NCBI RefSeq assembly: GCF_037975245.1
Contig: NC_092576.1
Location: forward strand, 29,738,611 to 29,802,610
From: Apostichopus japonicus
Lineage: Eukaryota; Echinodermata; Holothuroidea; Aspidochirotida; Stichopodidae
Reading direction: 5' to 3'
Length of the DNA stretch: 64,000 bases
This document shows, piece by piece, positions 44,062 to 55,183 of the stretch. The notes beneath the pieces are model-generated. The model worked only from the letters and a program-made list of their open reading frames with translations, had not been told where the DNA came from and searched no databases. Position numbers and translations under genes: made by a program. Each line of letters starts with the position of its first letter. Position 1 is the stretch's first letter.

Positions 44062-44760
44062 TAACTTGGACAAGTCATGAAACAATTACAATTGTCTTCA
44101 TCAGTGTTTGCAAGTACGGAAGGTGGACTTCAACGTATCATGGAGAATACGAACATAGTTGTCAACCAGTTTGGGATGAGGATTAACATCAAGAAAACGA
44201 AAGTCATGAAGATTGGAAGGGATCAAAGGAGAGTTTATATAGAGAGGGGAAGGAACTTGAACAGGTCAGACACTTCAATTATGTTGGTAGATGGATATTG
44301 TGAAACCGAAATCAGAGCAAGAGTTGCAATGGCCAAGGAAACTTTCAAGCTACACCACTCTTTTTATTGCTAGTCTTAAGTTACAATAAAGACTAATGAA
44401 ATGTTTTGTGTGGAGTGTATTCCTGTATGGCTCAGAAACCTGGACACTAAGGAAAGATGACAGAAAAAGAATAGACGCATTGAAGATGTGGCTATGGAGG
44501 GTCACAAATTAGGAAGTTCTGCAGAGGGTTGGTGAGGTCCGCAGGCAGGGAGAAACAATTTGGCCCAGAAAGAAAAGGTGGATTGGGCACATCTTGAGAC
44601 ATGACGTACTACTGAAAGGTGTGCTTGAAGGATAAATGAACGGGAAGCGACCAAGAGGGAGAAAGAATAATGTTGATGGATGATATCAGCGATGGCAGAA
44701 ATTATTTCACTATGAAGAGTAATGCAGAAGAGCGGTTCTTATGATTTTGTGTTTGGTGAG
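44062..44760 (+). pseudogene. LINE reverse transcriptase C-terminal half, decayed
   Basis: The frame 44077-44373 reads GGLQRIMENTNIVVNQFGMR, then INIKKTKVMKIGR, then EIRARVAMAKETF, the RT segment from the primer-grip side of the palm into the thumb. 44398-44530 continues with LYGSETWTLRKDDRKRIDAL and KMWLWR. 44570-44700 has RWIGHILRHD and KRPRGRKN. This order is standard for the endonuclease-RT type LINEs of invertebrates and belongs to a different group from the Tx1-like copies. Several stops and one or more frame shifts; the YADD box is not preserved. A (GA)n run follows at 44789-44802. Confidence 0.8.
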
Positions 44761-44785
44761 GGACCTGCCTTTAGGCAGATCACCA

Positions 44786-45231
44786 TTAGAGAGAGAGAGA
44801 GTCTTCATCACTTTCGCTCCACTCTCCATCGCACATTGAACATTCCCAATCTTCCTCGGCGTTGTTCGTGACTTTTGCAATTTGTTTTTGTTCCTTGTCT
44901 GTTCTTTTGTTTCTTTTCAGCATCTTTTTTTCCATTACTATTTTCTTGTACGGGTAGGGAGTGGATTGAAGGTACGTCGCTTTGATCGATTGGTAGAAAT
45001 TACTCACCAGTCGTTTTTTCAACGAAACCTATGATCTGTCGCATTTTACCTTGCAAACTTGGCAATATAAGGGAACCTCTCCTCCTCGGACCTCCACCAT
45101 TCACCGTTCTGGTCGAAGCTTAGGGGAATTAAAATATGATTGCCAAACAAGATGTCCTGGGCTAACGGGTTTTTGGATTCAACATCCAGACGGCGACGCT
45201 TTGGTGGACCACCCCTAGAGGTAACCATCAA
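44786..45231 (-). other. Two unrecognised minus-strand frames, basic then acidic/Cys
   Basis: Frame 45231-45046 (61 codons) starts with GGPPKRRRLD, a likely nuclear signal, and ends EERFPYIAKFAR, which loosely resembles the start of a hAT dimerisation region. Frame 45022-44786 ends EEDWECSMCDGEWSESDED, loosely like the metal-binding tail of pogo-type transposases. Neither match is decisive and the two may be parts of one broken gene. Confidence 0.25.
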
Positions 45232-45954
45232 GTCCAGTTATGACTGGACGGCTTGTAGCGTCGGTCAACGGCTGAAGCAATCAGGGCAGGTGTAACATCG
45301 GTGTTGTCAGAGATATGAAACCTGAAACAAATGTAACATATTATCAAATAGCATGATTTCGTGGAAAAGGCGAAGTTTCAGTGGTAAAAAGTTTCGAACA
45401 TTTTTAATACTGAATCGGACTTCAGAATTTTACTTTCATTTTGGTTTCAAAAGAGATCTATGCCACTACTTCCAAAGTTCTTCATCTCTTCAGTTCTGCA
45501 GACACGGTTTTCTTGAAGGACTTGATGGCAGCAGAGTCATTGGGTTTCACTTTTAGGTGATTGGAGTCAATGGCCCGCATCACTGGTTGAATAATGGACA
45601 GGGTTGGACTGGGTTCCACTTGTAAGTATTGTTGTTGCGATCTGTCGTGTTAAACAAAAACAAATATATATTGAACATTTGAAGTATGTTAAAAATAGTA
45701 CAGTGTTGGATATTATAGGGATAAATTATATTTCTTCTACGTCTATATGAAATGCCATTAAGACCTTGAAATATACAATAATACGGAGAATTTTACTTTA
45801 CGTACGTGATGAAGCTGTAAACATGGCACCAGATCGCCAATGCTTATCTGTCAGCTCGAGCACTCTGGCATCACTTAACGAGGTATATGTCCTAACACCG
45901 AGAACTGCACAAATGGGCCATCTCTGTTGTACGATCCTTTCCTCCAAAATACTA
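45232..45954. other. Gene-free stretch
   Basis: AT-rich, chance frames at 45353-45556 and 45766-45969. Nothing else is supported. Confidence 0.35.
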
Positions 45955-46062
45955 GTGCTGTTTACGTGATCCGCCATGCGGGATACAAAACGTCACGGCC
46001 AAACGGCACTATCGAACCATCCCATTCTGAAAAACGACCGCCGACCTTCAGCGACAAAGAAA
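45955..46062 (-). mobile_element. Short family A LINE tail, reverse
   Basis: Reverse copy starting GTGCTGTTTACGTGATCCGC and including CATGCGGGATACAAAACGT, CGGCCAAACGGCACTATC and CCGCCGACCTTCAGCGACAA. 5'-truncated and slightly rearranged (middle segment missing). Confidence 0.7.
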
Positions 46063-46125
46063 AATTAAATAGTGTCTAGAACACGATCTACGAAATCCCA
46101 CTTTTCAGTAAAGCCATGCGCGGTT

Positions 46126-46240
46126 GTGTGTTTCTTACGTGCAAAGAAAACGGACCAAGGCCAACCCCAGCCCACGCTACAACAACCAAAAGCCCTAATG
46201 AAACCCACAAACCCCCACCCACCAACGCCACATATCATGC
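46126..46240 (-). mobile_element. Family B-related LINE tail, reverse, diverged
   Basis: The reverse word TTACGTGCAAAGAAAACGGA followed by CCAAGG.CAAC mirrors the family B end (GTTGACC..TGGTCCGTGTCCG, TTTGCACGTAA). The part after 46170 is more distant. Confidence 0.55.
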
Positions 46241-46249
46241 GCGGTTACA

Positions 46250-47159
46250 GTCATGTAACCCTCGCATGCTTGGGATGTCCAACAACCGGGCATGCGTCGC
46301 GTTCCTTTTGCACAATGTTCCGGTTTTTAATCAATAATCCATTTAAAGTTGCTGTAATAGTTTTCCTGCAAGGAACTTTGTACACAGGAAGAACTGAGGC
46401 CATGAAATTAGAAAAGCCCTTGCCATCAAGAAAACTAGAGGCAGGCCATCCTTTGCAACTATGAAGGTCAATTGATGTGTTATTTCATTTGTTTTGGCAG
46501 GGTCACATTCCTTCGGAATAGGTCGAAGTAATTTAAGTCCTTACCCTGTAGATCCACCCTTGTAAGTTAGGGTCTCTTTGCGAACATTGCACTTGACTAA
46601 ACGAAACTTTCCTTTCGTGGCATGACGAATAATTGAAAGTTTGTTTTCATAACTTTTCTTAAATATTGTAATATCGTAGGTCAAATATAACTTGAAATGA
46701 AACAACTTCAAAATTTATCTCTGCTTTAAGAATTTCAAAGTTAAGAAAGTCACCTGGAAAAACACTCAAGAAAAACAAGAAAAAATATATTGTATACTGA
46801 TTCTCAGTTTGAAGAATATTTAAGTGATACTACAGAATATTTAAAGTAGTATATCTGTCAACAAATGTTTGAAAAAAAAAACCTGTACTCAGGAACATCA
46901 TATGTGATGAAACATTTTTAAGTTAAAAAGTTTATGTAGTATTAAGCTATCACACAAATGCTAGAAAATAACCTATATTGCACGGTAACAAGTTCTCAAT
47001 AAAATGTTATCTGCCATGATAAAAAACATGGGATTTTATTGAAGTTGTTTCGTTTACATGAAAGACAACCGATCACATTTGGGAAGTAAATTGACCTTTT
47101 TGTTATTTAAGCAGTTGTTTGTAGCGGTAACTGACCCAGGGTTGCCTTGTTCATATTTT
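46250..47159. other. Gene-free stretch
   Basis: AT-rich, no motif or repeat recognised. It ends at the 5' truncation point of the next LINE copy. Confidence 0.4.
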
Positions 47160-47910
47160 GTACGTTTTTTGGGGCGGTTTGCACCTGCGTCGATGGGTCC
47201 CGGCGCTGTTTAGCAACAGAGAACCGCATAGTAGTACTCCAAACAGGGTGGTGCGTGTCATTTGCTCCGCTCTGATTGAGTTGCCCCCTGTTGACCTGTC
47301 ACAGCCGGCCCTCGTTCACAGTTCGTTGCGGGATAGGGCCTTGAATGCAATTTTTGTACAGGGACGTCATCCTGTCGAAGTATGGCGTTCGGTGCATTCA
47401 AGGCTGAATGGTTGCAGGCTCCGTGACCTTGCATGGAGAATTGCACACGGTGCCTTGGTGACCAATCTGAAAAGGTATCACTGGCGATTGGGTGATGGAC
47501 TGTGCCCGAGGACCGGCTGTGACAGCTTAGAGAGTACTGCCCATGTTTATTGGCATTGCCCCTTTGTTTTGAACTTGTGGGAGTGGTTTCAGTCCTGGAC
47601 CGACCGTTTAACGGGAGACCGTTCCTGGTCGGTAGGACAGGGTTTTGTTTTGTATGGATTAGATCCCCCAGTTTGTTCCGTTGCTGTGTTGCAGCGTATT
47701 ATTTATGTTTGTTCTGTTGTAAAAAAAACTTATTTGGAGGAATAGATGTGATGTTGTTTTTAGGGGGAAATTTGCCAGTTGGCAGGCAGTCCTGGAGGCG
47801 GTGAAGTCTGACATTCGCCGTTTATCTAGGGCTGCCTTTTTTGGACGGTGGTGTGCTGGGGAAGGGTGTTTTGTTTCGCTGCTTGCTGGTCGTCCTTTTG
47901 TAGTTTTTTA
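47160..47910 (+). pseudogene. LINE ORF2 C-terminus (family A)
   Basis: From 47158 the frame reads RRWVPALFSNREPHSSTPNR, VICSALIELPPVDLSQPALV, HGALVTNLKRYHWRLGDGLC, then the zinc-binding CPRTGC..LESTAHVYWHC and the tryptophan helix LWEWFQSW. A frameshift at about 47730 breaks it; the end (SDIRRLSRAAFFGRWCAGEG) continues in another frame to about 47910. No endonuclease or RT palm. Confidence 0.8.
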
Positions 47911-48073
47911 ATATTTCAGTTGGGGATTGGGCGTTTTGTCTCTGCAGGTCGGTGAGCGTATGTACTTTTTTTGGCTCGCTTGACCTGAGGTTCGTTTGTA
48001 AGAATGGGATGGTTTGGTAGTGCCGTTTGGCCGTGACGTTTTGTATCCCGTATGACGGGTCACGTAAAAAGCA
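47160..48073 (+). mobile_element. Family A Tx1-like LINE, 5'-truncated, sense
   Basis: The best preserved family A end: ORF2 C-terminus, then the complete 3' tail with the GTATCCCG...GACGGGTCACG hairpin and the AAAAAGCAC end. It is about 90% similar by eye to the minus-strand copy at 989-2250 over the shared part. No clear target duplication was found. Confidence 0.85.
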
Positions 48074-48299
48074 CATTGGTGATATCATTCAGCGGTATAG
48101 AGGCATTATCCGAGTCTGATACATTCTTAGATTTTAATGTGACTTTTGGATCACAGCCCTTTGCAACATTTTCAAGCTTGAGAATACATTTCTTACTACT
48201 GGAGTTAATTTTCTTACTCGGAGGGGGTGGAGGCGGAAGCAGTTTCCGTTTAGTCTTTTCTTTGGCACAATTAGTAGTATGGGCTCGCACTGGAGTCAC
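48060..48299 (-). other. Open frame of 79 codons, possible coding relic
   Basis: Lys/Pro/Ser-rich with a polyproline stretch, read on the same strand as the USP-like gene directly upstream. No domain. Its end overlaps the LINE terminus. It could be a 3' exon or old exon of that gene, but no splice link can be shown. Confidence 0.2.
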
Positions 48300-48570
48300 T
48301 TGAATTATCTTATCTGGCTTGCTACAGTCTCATGGGATGTTTCAGCTTCATCAGTCAAAAGCTGATATGAATTCCTCACTGGGATATTTGGTGTACACAT
48401 CAACTTTCAACAAATGTTTCCCTTATAACCTCTGTGCTAGAAGAAGGTGAAAGGTATTTCATGGAAAAATCCTTATTAAACATAAAAAAAAAATATCCAT
48501 CAATGGATTTAGTTTGATAGGAATGGACATCACTATGGTGTTCTTTGGGTGCTTTAGTCACAGAACTGTA

Positions 48571-49358
48571 TTATTGCTGCTTCACAGCATTTGCAAGCTG
48601 TGTCAGTGATGGTGCTGTCAATATGTTTGTGTCATTGCCATCAATGTGCACAAATTTGTCATCAATCTTAACAGCAGTAGTAAAATGCCTCCCAATACCC
48701 CTAACTGCACCTCTGAAAATGTACTTCTGACCATTAGCAAAGTCAATAACTTCAGGAACAATAATGCCATCCATCACAACCAATTGCTGTATCCCACCAA
48801 TATTCCTATTAACAGTTGGAACTCTTACAAAGAGATACTCAGGAAGTCTAACAAAATTGTCTCGACTGCTACATTCAAGTGATCTAACTTGACAAGTATC
48901 ACATTTTCGGTTACCACTTGGGGGGTTACAAAACATACTTGATAAAGTAGCTCCCATGTCATTATTATGATCATTCAATTGAGGCTGAAAAACATATACT
49001 GGACATTCTCTCTTCTCACGTACTTTAAAAGCATTGCACCTAGGTGTGGAACAAATGTAACGACATGATGACTTAACAGAAAATAAATCACTCTCATCTG
49101 AAGTTGTACAAATATGATCTAAAATTTCTTCAAAAGAAGCATTGGATGTCCTTCCAGCAAAAGATGGACAGTTGCTCTCTATCCACTTCCATACAGCCTC
49201 TCTAATGTCAAAGAGAAGTTTCTTTGACACGTTTTTGCCGGCATCATGCTCCTTCGAGCAAAGATCATGAAAAAAGGTAAACTGAGCCAGTTCTAGAAAG
49301 CTATCAATAGCACAAGAATTGGTAAAATTGAGGAAGTGATGGTAGGGATCTGCCATAC
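48571..49358 (-). CDS. USP-like cysteine protease (possible deubiquitinase/deSUMOylase)
   Basis: 261 codons, open, from an ATG at 49356 to a stop at 48571. Near the N-terminus NSCAIDSFLELAQF carries a Cys (residue 15) placed as in USP/USPL1-type proteases (N-x-C..D). Near the C-terminus GRHFTTAVKIDDKFVHIDG supplies His 224 and Asp 239 with the usual spacing. Cys pairs at 98/102/107 and 152/155 could bind zinc in the finger position. The domain is short for a USP (normally about 300-350 residues). The ATG directly follows ACTATTTAG preceded by 13 C on the minus strand, a plausible splice acceptor, so this may be the last exon of a longer gene. The substrate is unknown. Intact reading frame in a relic-rich area suggests selection or recent origin. 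Confidence 0.55.
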
Positions 49359-49379
49359 TAAATAGTGGGGGGGGGGGGG

Positions 49380-50249
49380 TTGAACCTCTTGTTTATAGTA
49401 ATGAAAGAACTCTTTTGAAGGTAAAAATACAAACATTTTCTTGTGTGAATATTTTTTTAAATGCTAGACACCTTAGGTAACTTGCATAAGAGGGAAGTGG
49501 CCCAAAGAAAGGGAATTAAAGAAATAATGGCACTACTTGAAAATAATAACCCCTTCAATACCCTGAACAATACAGTACAAGCTGACTTTTCAAAAATCAA
49601 ACTTTTAACAACAAGTGGAACATGATAAATATGGTGTTTGGTACAGTAAGAGAAAATTTAAAACAAAATTGAAGTAAAGGTGCTCCTCCAAGGTAGTATG
49701 AACAAAAAAATGGAACAGTTAATAAAAATTAAAAAGTCTACTGCACACTTGACTCGAAGAGTTGAGTGCAACTAATGGACTTGATTTAGGAATTGATAAA
49801 TACCAATCCTTCCCACCAAGTCAAAAGAACTGATTCTTCACATGGATATCAAGTGTCTGCAGTACGCTCTATGTCAAGTAGGAAATTCTACTTTAGAACA
49901 ATCATCATTATTGAGATACTAAATGTCCAATGATTAAAGAAAAGGTGTGAACTTGAAACATGACCACTGGGATACTAGCATTTGTGGATCTTTGGAAAAG
50001 GTCTGTTATTTTGACAAATCACCAATGTGCTGTCAAGCACAAACTTTGTGGTTGCTTACTTAGTGCAGTAAAACACATCACACAATGGTGTGGACAGGGT
50101 GGGAATGTGTGTCAGTAGAAGGGGTGTGAAAGGCCAGTCATGCTGAGTGCAAGTGAATACCGATTGCTTTCATTTAGCAAATCATAGAGGTCTGGCAACA
50201 ATATCATAATTTCTTCAATGTGCAAAGCACAATAAGCCTATAATTAGCC
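49380..50249. other. Gene-free stretch upstream of the protease exon
   Basis: AT-rich, no motif. 49367-49379 just before it is a run of 13 G. Confidence 0.4.
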
Positions 50250-51860
50250 ACTGAATATGATAGTAAAAAGTGTGTGGTAAAACTTTCTTTACACTACATA
50301 AGGTGGTACATGCTGTCTTAGCACTCTCACTTACACAACGACGTACTGTACCGTAATCTCCTAATAAGCCTAAACATTTAATGGATAATGCTCCCTGGGT
50401 TAGGCCTGCTGAAATACATAATTAACTGTAATCTTAGTCTAGATGATGTACTTGTATATTCAAATGTAACTGAAACATGAGGGAAAGGAGTAAAACGTAG
50501 AGGGAGGGGGTGGGGGAAGTGTCTATACTAGGAACATGGTGCTTTCACAAAATATTACCTCATAATTCAATGAAAGACTTCAATTTCTTACATGAAAACC
50601 TTGAACTCTGAAATCAACAGTACATGGCTACCTGTACAATATTGTTGCTGGAAATGGGAATTGGCATAATGACATACCTTCAATGTGAAAAAGGCTTACT
50701 TTACACTAACCACAATTATAATTTTCAGCTATTGACTGCAAGAAAGCATGTGGCAAAGCTTCACACCAAATTATATGACACTCTCACAAATAACAGTCAC
50801 TTAATATTGCAAATTACATTTAAATGTACTAGACTACACTTTAATTACGCCTGTTGATATTGTACATTTCAATGAACCTACTGTATTACAGCATACAACT
50901 GTAATGGGTTGAGGGGTAATTACTTCACTGTACATAATAGTGATTTTATCAAATATACCTGTAGTAACATTCTCACTACTAAGTGAAACCTATAAAGTAC
51001 ATTTATATATCAATATTGAGTAATGAATGTGTTTCTCTAAGTCTACTGATCAATTGGCTATAGGCCACTAGTGAAGTCTTAAGTAAGTATTATAAAATAA
51101 GATTCAGCCACTAACAGCATTAGTAAAGAGTATGTGGCAAAGCTTCACACCACACAATATGGTGTGTGCTGCCTTCACACCCTCATTATTACCAGTTCAA
51201 TGACATTTCCTTAGGCCAACTACATTATATGAACTACTAGGCCTTTCTTTGGATAAACCTACTGATATTTGTACCATTCAATGAACATACTGAACAATGT
51301 CCTATAACTGAACTAGGTTAAGGGCGGGGGGGGGGGTGGGAGGTTGTGATGGGTGGTTGATTGCTTAACTGTACATATTAGGGATATTTCTGGAAATATT
51401 GTAACACTCTTACTACTAAGTGAAACCTAAAAAGTACATTTATATATCAATATTGAGTAATGAATGTGTTCCTCATATAGTCTACTGATCAATTGGCTAT
51501 AGGCCACTAGTGAAGTCTTAAGTAAGTATTATAAAATAAGATTCAGCCACTAACAGCAATATTAAACAGAATGTGGCAAAGCTTCACACCACACAATATG
51601 GTGTGTGCTGTCTTCAAACCTTCACTTATTCCAGTCACCTTAGGCAAACCATGTTAGGTTTTTAAAAGATACTATTTTGGGATAGGCCTGCTGACACTTG
51701 CATTATCCAATGACCCTACATTAACCTATTCTTAGGGTTATAACTTAAGAGGGAACGGGGATTTTGGTGGTGGACTGCTGACATATATGTGACCAAATGA
51801 AATGAAAGCCAATTATCCTGACACCACACAAGATGGTACGTGCTGTCTTAATAAAATGGG
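50250..51860. repeat. Degenerate tandem repeat, unit about 435 bp
   Basis: The clearest pair is 50980-51200 and 51417-51635: both contain AGTGAAACCTA.AAAGTACAT, CAATATTGAGTAATGAATGT, TCTACTGATCAATTGGCTAT, AGTCTTAAGTAAGTATTATA and GGCAAAGCTTCACACCACAC followed by AATATGGTGTGTGCTG. Weaker partial units lie at 50255-50340, 50740-50800 and 51810-51860 (GGTGGTACATGCTGTCTTA, GATGGTACGTGCTGTCTTA). Thus four to five aged units. Confidence 0.8.
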
Positions 51861-51914
51861 TCATATGCAAATGAACATAATAATAAGGAATCAAGAATTT
51901 AAAAATAGTGGTTT

Positions 51915-52256
51915 TCATAAAATGCCACCAATTGGTGAGCTTTCCTCCTTTTTAATATTACAAATACACTTTGTGTTGGAAGATGTGTCAACACCTGTAC
52001 TTTCACTAGGCACTGTTTCTGTGCTGGCAGTTGTATCCTGCCCATCACTTTGTTGGCTTTCCGAGCACTGGCTACTACTGGGAAATGAAGGAAATGGAGA
52101 AGGACATTGATCATCCAAGTTGGTCTTTGCCATCCATGACAGAACCTTTCTGTCGCAGCCTACTTCTTCAGAAGCAAAGGGTTTACTTTTCATTTTCTTC
52201 AATCGCCTTATTTTGCTCCTTCTTTTCACTTTCTCCTTCCCTCTTTTTCGGGCCAT
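51915..52256 (-). CDS. Basic/serine-rich open frame, possible 5' exon
   Basis: 114 codons on the same strand as the USP-like exon and 2.5 kb upstream of it. It starts ARKRGKEKVKRRSKIRRLKK, a strong nuclear or nucleolar signal, followed by a Ser/Thr-rich part and a CICNIKKEE segment. No known domain. I could not find a donor site whose phase joins it cleanly to 49358, so the link to the protease is a guess. Confidence 0.3.
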   Translation of the reverse strand: MARKRGKEKVKRRSKIRRLKKMKSKPFASEEVGCDRKVLSWMAKTNLDDQCPSPFPSFPSSSQCSESQQSDGQDTTASTETVPSESTGVDTSSNTKCICNIKKEESSPIGGIL

Positions 52257-53265
52257 TGCAGTTCTACAAGAAAAACAAGCAATAAATGAACAGAGGGCTT
52301 AGATTGCATTCAACTTTGCATTCAAAGTTGTCTGTTATTAAATGAGCCAATTCATTTTGGTTGGTAGAGGTGGGGGGGGGGGGGAAATGATTTTCCTATT
52401 GTGGTCACCTGGGCCATGTGCATGCATCAAAACTGTATTGGCCCCAAACATGCCACATATTCAAATATGGTCAACTTTGGCCAATTTACCTCACTGAGGC
52501 ATTCAGTCACCATGAGTGTTCAAGTATTGTAAAGACCTCGAGATAAGTTTAAGAGACTGATACAGCAATTTATTGAGTTATAGAAAAAATCACTGTAATT
52601 TATTTGTTATTCCTTTTTTGTGGGGTTATTACTACCCAATGTGCTTGGGAGACAATGCTACAATTAATGGAAATAAGTGTATTTATAAATGTATAAGATG
52701 TGCAGGGCGGGTGATTAGTGAGGTACAGGACGGACTGTGTGTACCTTGTGTGTACGTAACGAGCTGCTTCCCTTTGGAATGACAGTAGTCCCCATCCATG
52801 TCCAGATTATGTGGGAAGTAATTCAATGCAGTAGTAGGCCCAGTCAGCCTTCTATGACCTAAACCTGCTATCATTTTATCTTTCATTCTCTGGCTATTAA
52901 AACTCAGAATATTAAATTGCTTTTTCTGTACAGCCTGCTGCAATTGTGGTGTTATTTTTAAAGTAGTGTTTGAAAAATTCTACTAATTTTTGGTTGTTTG
53001 TGTAGGCCTACTTATTTGTAACTGCCCTGTGTAATTTACTTTAGTATCATGATACATTGTCTTTCTTGCAGGTGGACAATTTCTATATTCTTGTGAACGA
53101 AGTCAATTTATATCCTATGCCTAGCCTTGGCTGATTACATGCCACAATTTGGTACAAGGATGGTGTTTTGATTTTCTTGTTTCAAACACCACTGCAAAGG
53201 CACCCAATTTCAAGCGAATAGCGGCTTTGCTTAGGCTCTGTCTTGTTTATAGCGTAGGTAGACTA
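52257..53265. other. Gene-free stretch
   Basis: Contains a run of 13 G at 52372-52384. Small frames at 52573-52943 on both strands have no motif. Confidence 0.35.
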
Positions 53266-53450
53266 GGTCTTCTTCTAGTACTACTATTACTAGTTAGACT
53301 TAAGTACACTAGGCTAGGCCTGGTACTAGTAGTATAGCAGTAATTAGTTAGTAGTACTAGTACTACTACTATTACTAGGCCTAATACTAGTTAGACTTAA
53401 GTACACTAGGCTAGTACTAGTTTAGTATTAGTAAGTAGCTTAGTACTACT
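53266..53450 (+). repeat. TAG/TAC-rich simple repeat with a 24-bp direct repeat
   Basis: Words GTACTAGTACTACTACTATT and TACTAGTAGTAT repeat. TAGTTAGACTTAAGTACACT followed by AGGCTAG occurs twice (53290 and 53389 regions), about 99 bp apart. Confidence 0.7.
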
Positions 53451-54204
53451 ATTTGTAAGCCAACTATACATTTAAATTAAAGAACAAGTTAAGCATATAC
53501 TTTAGTACTTACTTCAAAAGGTTCATCGAAAGTACATCAAAGGCTTCCAGAAGATAACTTAGATGTGTAGGTTATCATCTTAGACTCGTACGTATTGTCA
53601 AAACCCTTACATAACCGACAACGTACATGTAATAGACCCACCTTTATACTATAGAAACTCTCAAACTAGTCTAGCGTGAGGCTAAGTTTACCTAGCATTG
53701 TACTAGCTTAGGCCTAACGCTAGTTATATTACGGCTATGCTTAGCCTAAGTTCGGCAAACCTGAAACGAAACAAACATTGGAGGGATGTAGCGCCTGAAC
53801 TGAAATGCGCGGGCTTTTCTCCTGGGGAGGATGTACGCTCAGGGATCGGCACGATTTGAAAGTTCAGATCGGAATTAAACTTCTCAAACTTGTCTATTTG
53901 GATGAATATTGCAACAAATTGGAAAATTCAACCACTAAATTGGGTATAAATAATCCAGCTAAGACTTTTATTACAGTAAAACAATCATCAAACGTAAAAA
54001 TAACATCTTATTTGGCTGCATGGCTAAGGGAAATCAGGCTACTTGAGAGGAAAATAGTTACGTAATATACAAGCTTATATTCCAAACTAATAACCTTGAA
54101 TGGTACAGAAACGGCCAGTGTCCACTAGTGAACGTCCGTGCTACTAAAGGGCGGATTCTCACATGACAAACCAGAAAAATACGCCGTGGTTGTAGCGGTC
54201 CGTC
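53451..54204. other. Gene-free stretch
   Basis: An 86-codon frame at 53805-54065 has no recognised motif. TAGGCCTAA words are frequent. Nothing else is supported. Confidence 0.35.
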
Positions 54205-54445
54205 CCGGCCTCTGACACCGTATCCACCTGATGCCCCGTTGATCGCCCCAGTGTCCGACACTAGCCCCCGGTGGAGGCTTTGAACTTTTTGCGTGTTCCA
54301 CCTTGTTACTGAACGAAGTTGCCGCTCTGGCCGAGACTGTCCACTGAGGCGGCGGAGGTGAACAAAACGGCGGAGATTGTGTTAGAGGAATGGCATGCGG
54401 AGCAGGATGCCGCTTGTGCTGGTTCACGGGTAGCTGCGCCCGTAT
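54205..54445 (+). pseudogene. LINE ORF1-like fragment, second copy
   Basis: Aligns with 2863-3105: GTCCCGGCCTCTGACACCGT, CAGTGTCCGACACTAGC, GTGGAGGCTTTG, GAGCAGGATGCCGCTTGT and GTAGCT.CGCCCGTAT. It has no long open frame. It shows that the segment is a dispersed repeat and not a host gene. Confidence 0.55.
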
Positions 54446-54454
54446 GGCAAGCCG

Positions 54455-55077
54455 TTTTACTTTTTATTCGATATTTGATGATATCATCAAATATTTGATG
54501 ATATCAGCAAATAATTGTTGATATCATCAAATCATTTGATGATATCATCAAATAATTGCTGATATCAACAATTATTTGCTGATATCACCAAATAATTGTT
54601 GATATCAGCAATTCATTTGCTGATATCACCAATTCATTTGCTGATATCACCAATTCATTTGTTGATATCATCAAATAATTGCTGATATCAACAAATAATT
54701 GCTGATATCAACAAATATTTGCAGATATCAGCAATTATTTGGTGATATCAGCAAATGAATTGGTGATATCAGCAAATCATTTGATGATATCAGCAAATCA
54801 TTTGATGATATCAACAATTATTTGCTGATATCATCAAATAATTGTTGATATCATTAATTATTTGCTGATATCAACAATTCCAACATATCACTAATTCATT
54901 TGCTGATATCAACAAATCAATTGGTGATATCAGTAATTGATTTAATGATATCAGCAAATGAACCGTACATATCACTAATGCAGGCTTTTGTTGATATCAC
55001 CAATTCATTTGATGATATCAACAAATCATTTGCTGATATCAGTAATTCAACCGTGACGATGATATCAGTAATTCAAC
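54455..55077. repeat. Palindromic GATATC minisatellite
   Basis: About 30 imperfect units of 18-20 bp with consensus close to CAAATAATTGNTGATATCAN. Every unit holds the palindrome GATATC, mostly in the context TGATATCA, and many units are self-complementary (TTTGATGATATCATCAAA). One strand therefore can form a ladder of hairpins. It ends about 105 bases before the start codon of the integrase gene. Short open frames (for example 54900-55082) are a by-product of the 18-bp period. Confidence 0.9.
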
Positions 55078-55183
55078 CGTGACAGCCCGCCTTACAAGCA
55101 TGCGCACACGATGTCAGTGTACTGTGCAGTACATGCAAATGACAGTGACGAGACAACAGGGTACGGATAGCGGTACTTTCACC

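Noticed and set aside
44786-45231. Firm assignment to hAT or pogo transposases
   Set aside because: The resemblances are a few residues each and point to different families.
46072-46464. A 130-codon coding gene
   Set aside because: Its first half is a reverse LINE tail (family B type) and the rest has no motif.
54900-55082. A repetitive protein-coding frame in the GATATC array
   Set aside because: The open frame comes from the 18-bp period of the repeat. It has no start context and does not join the integrase frame by splicing.
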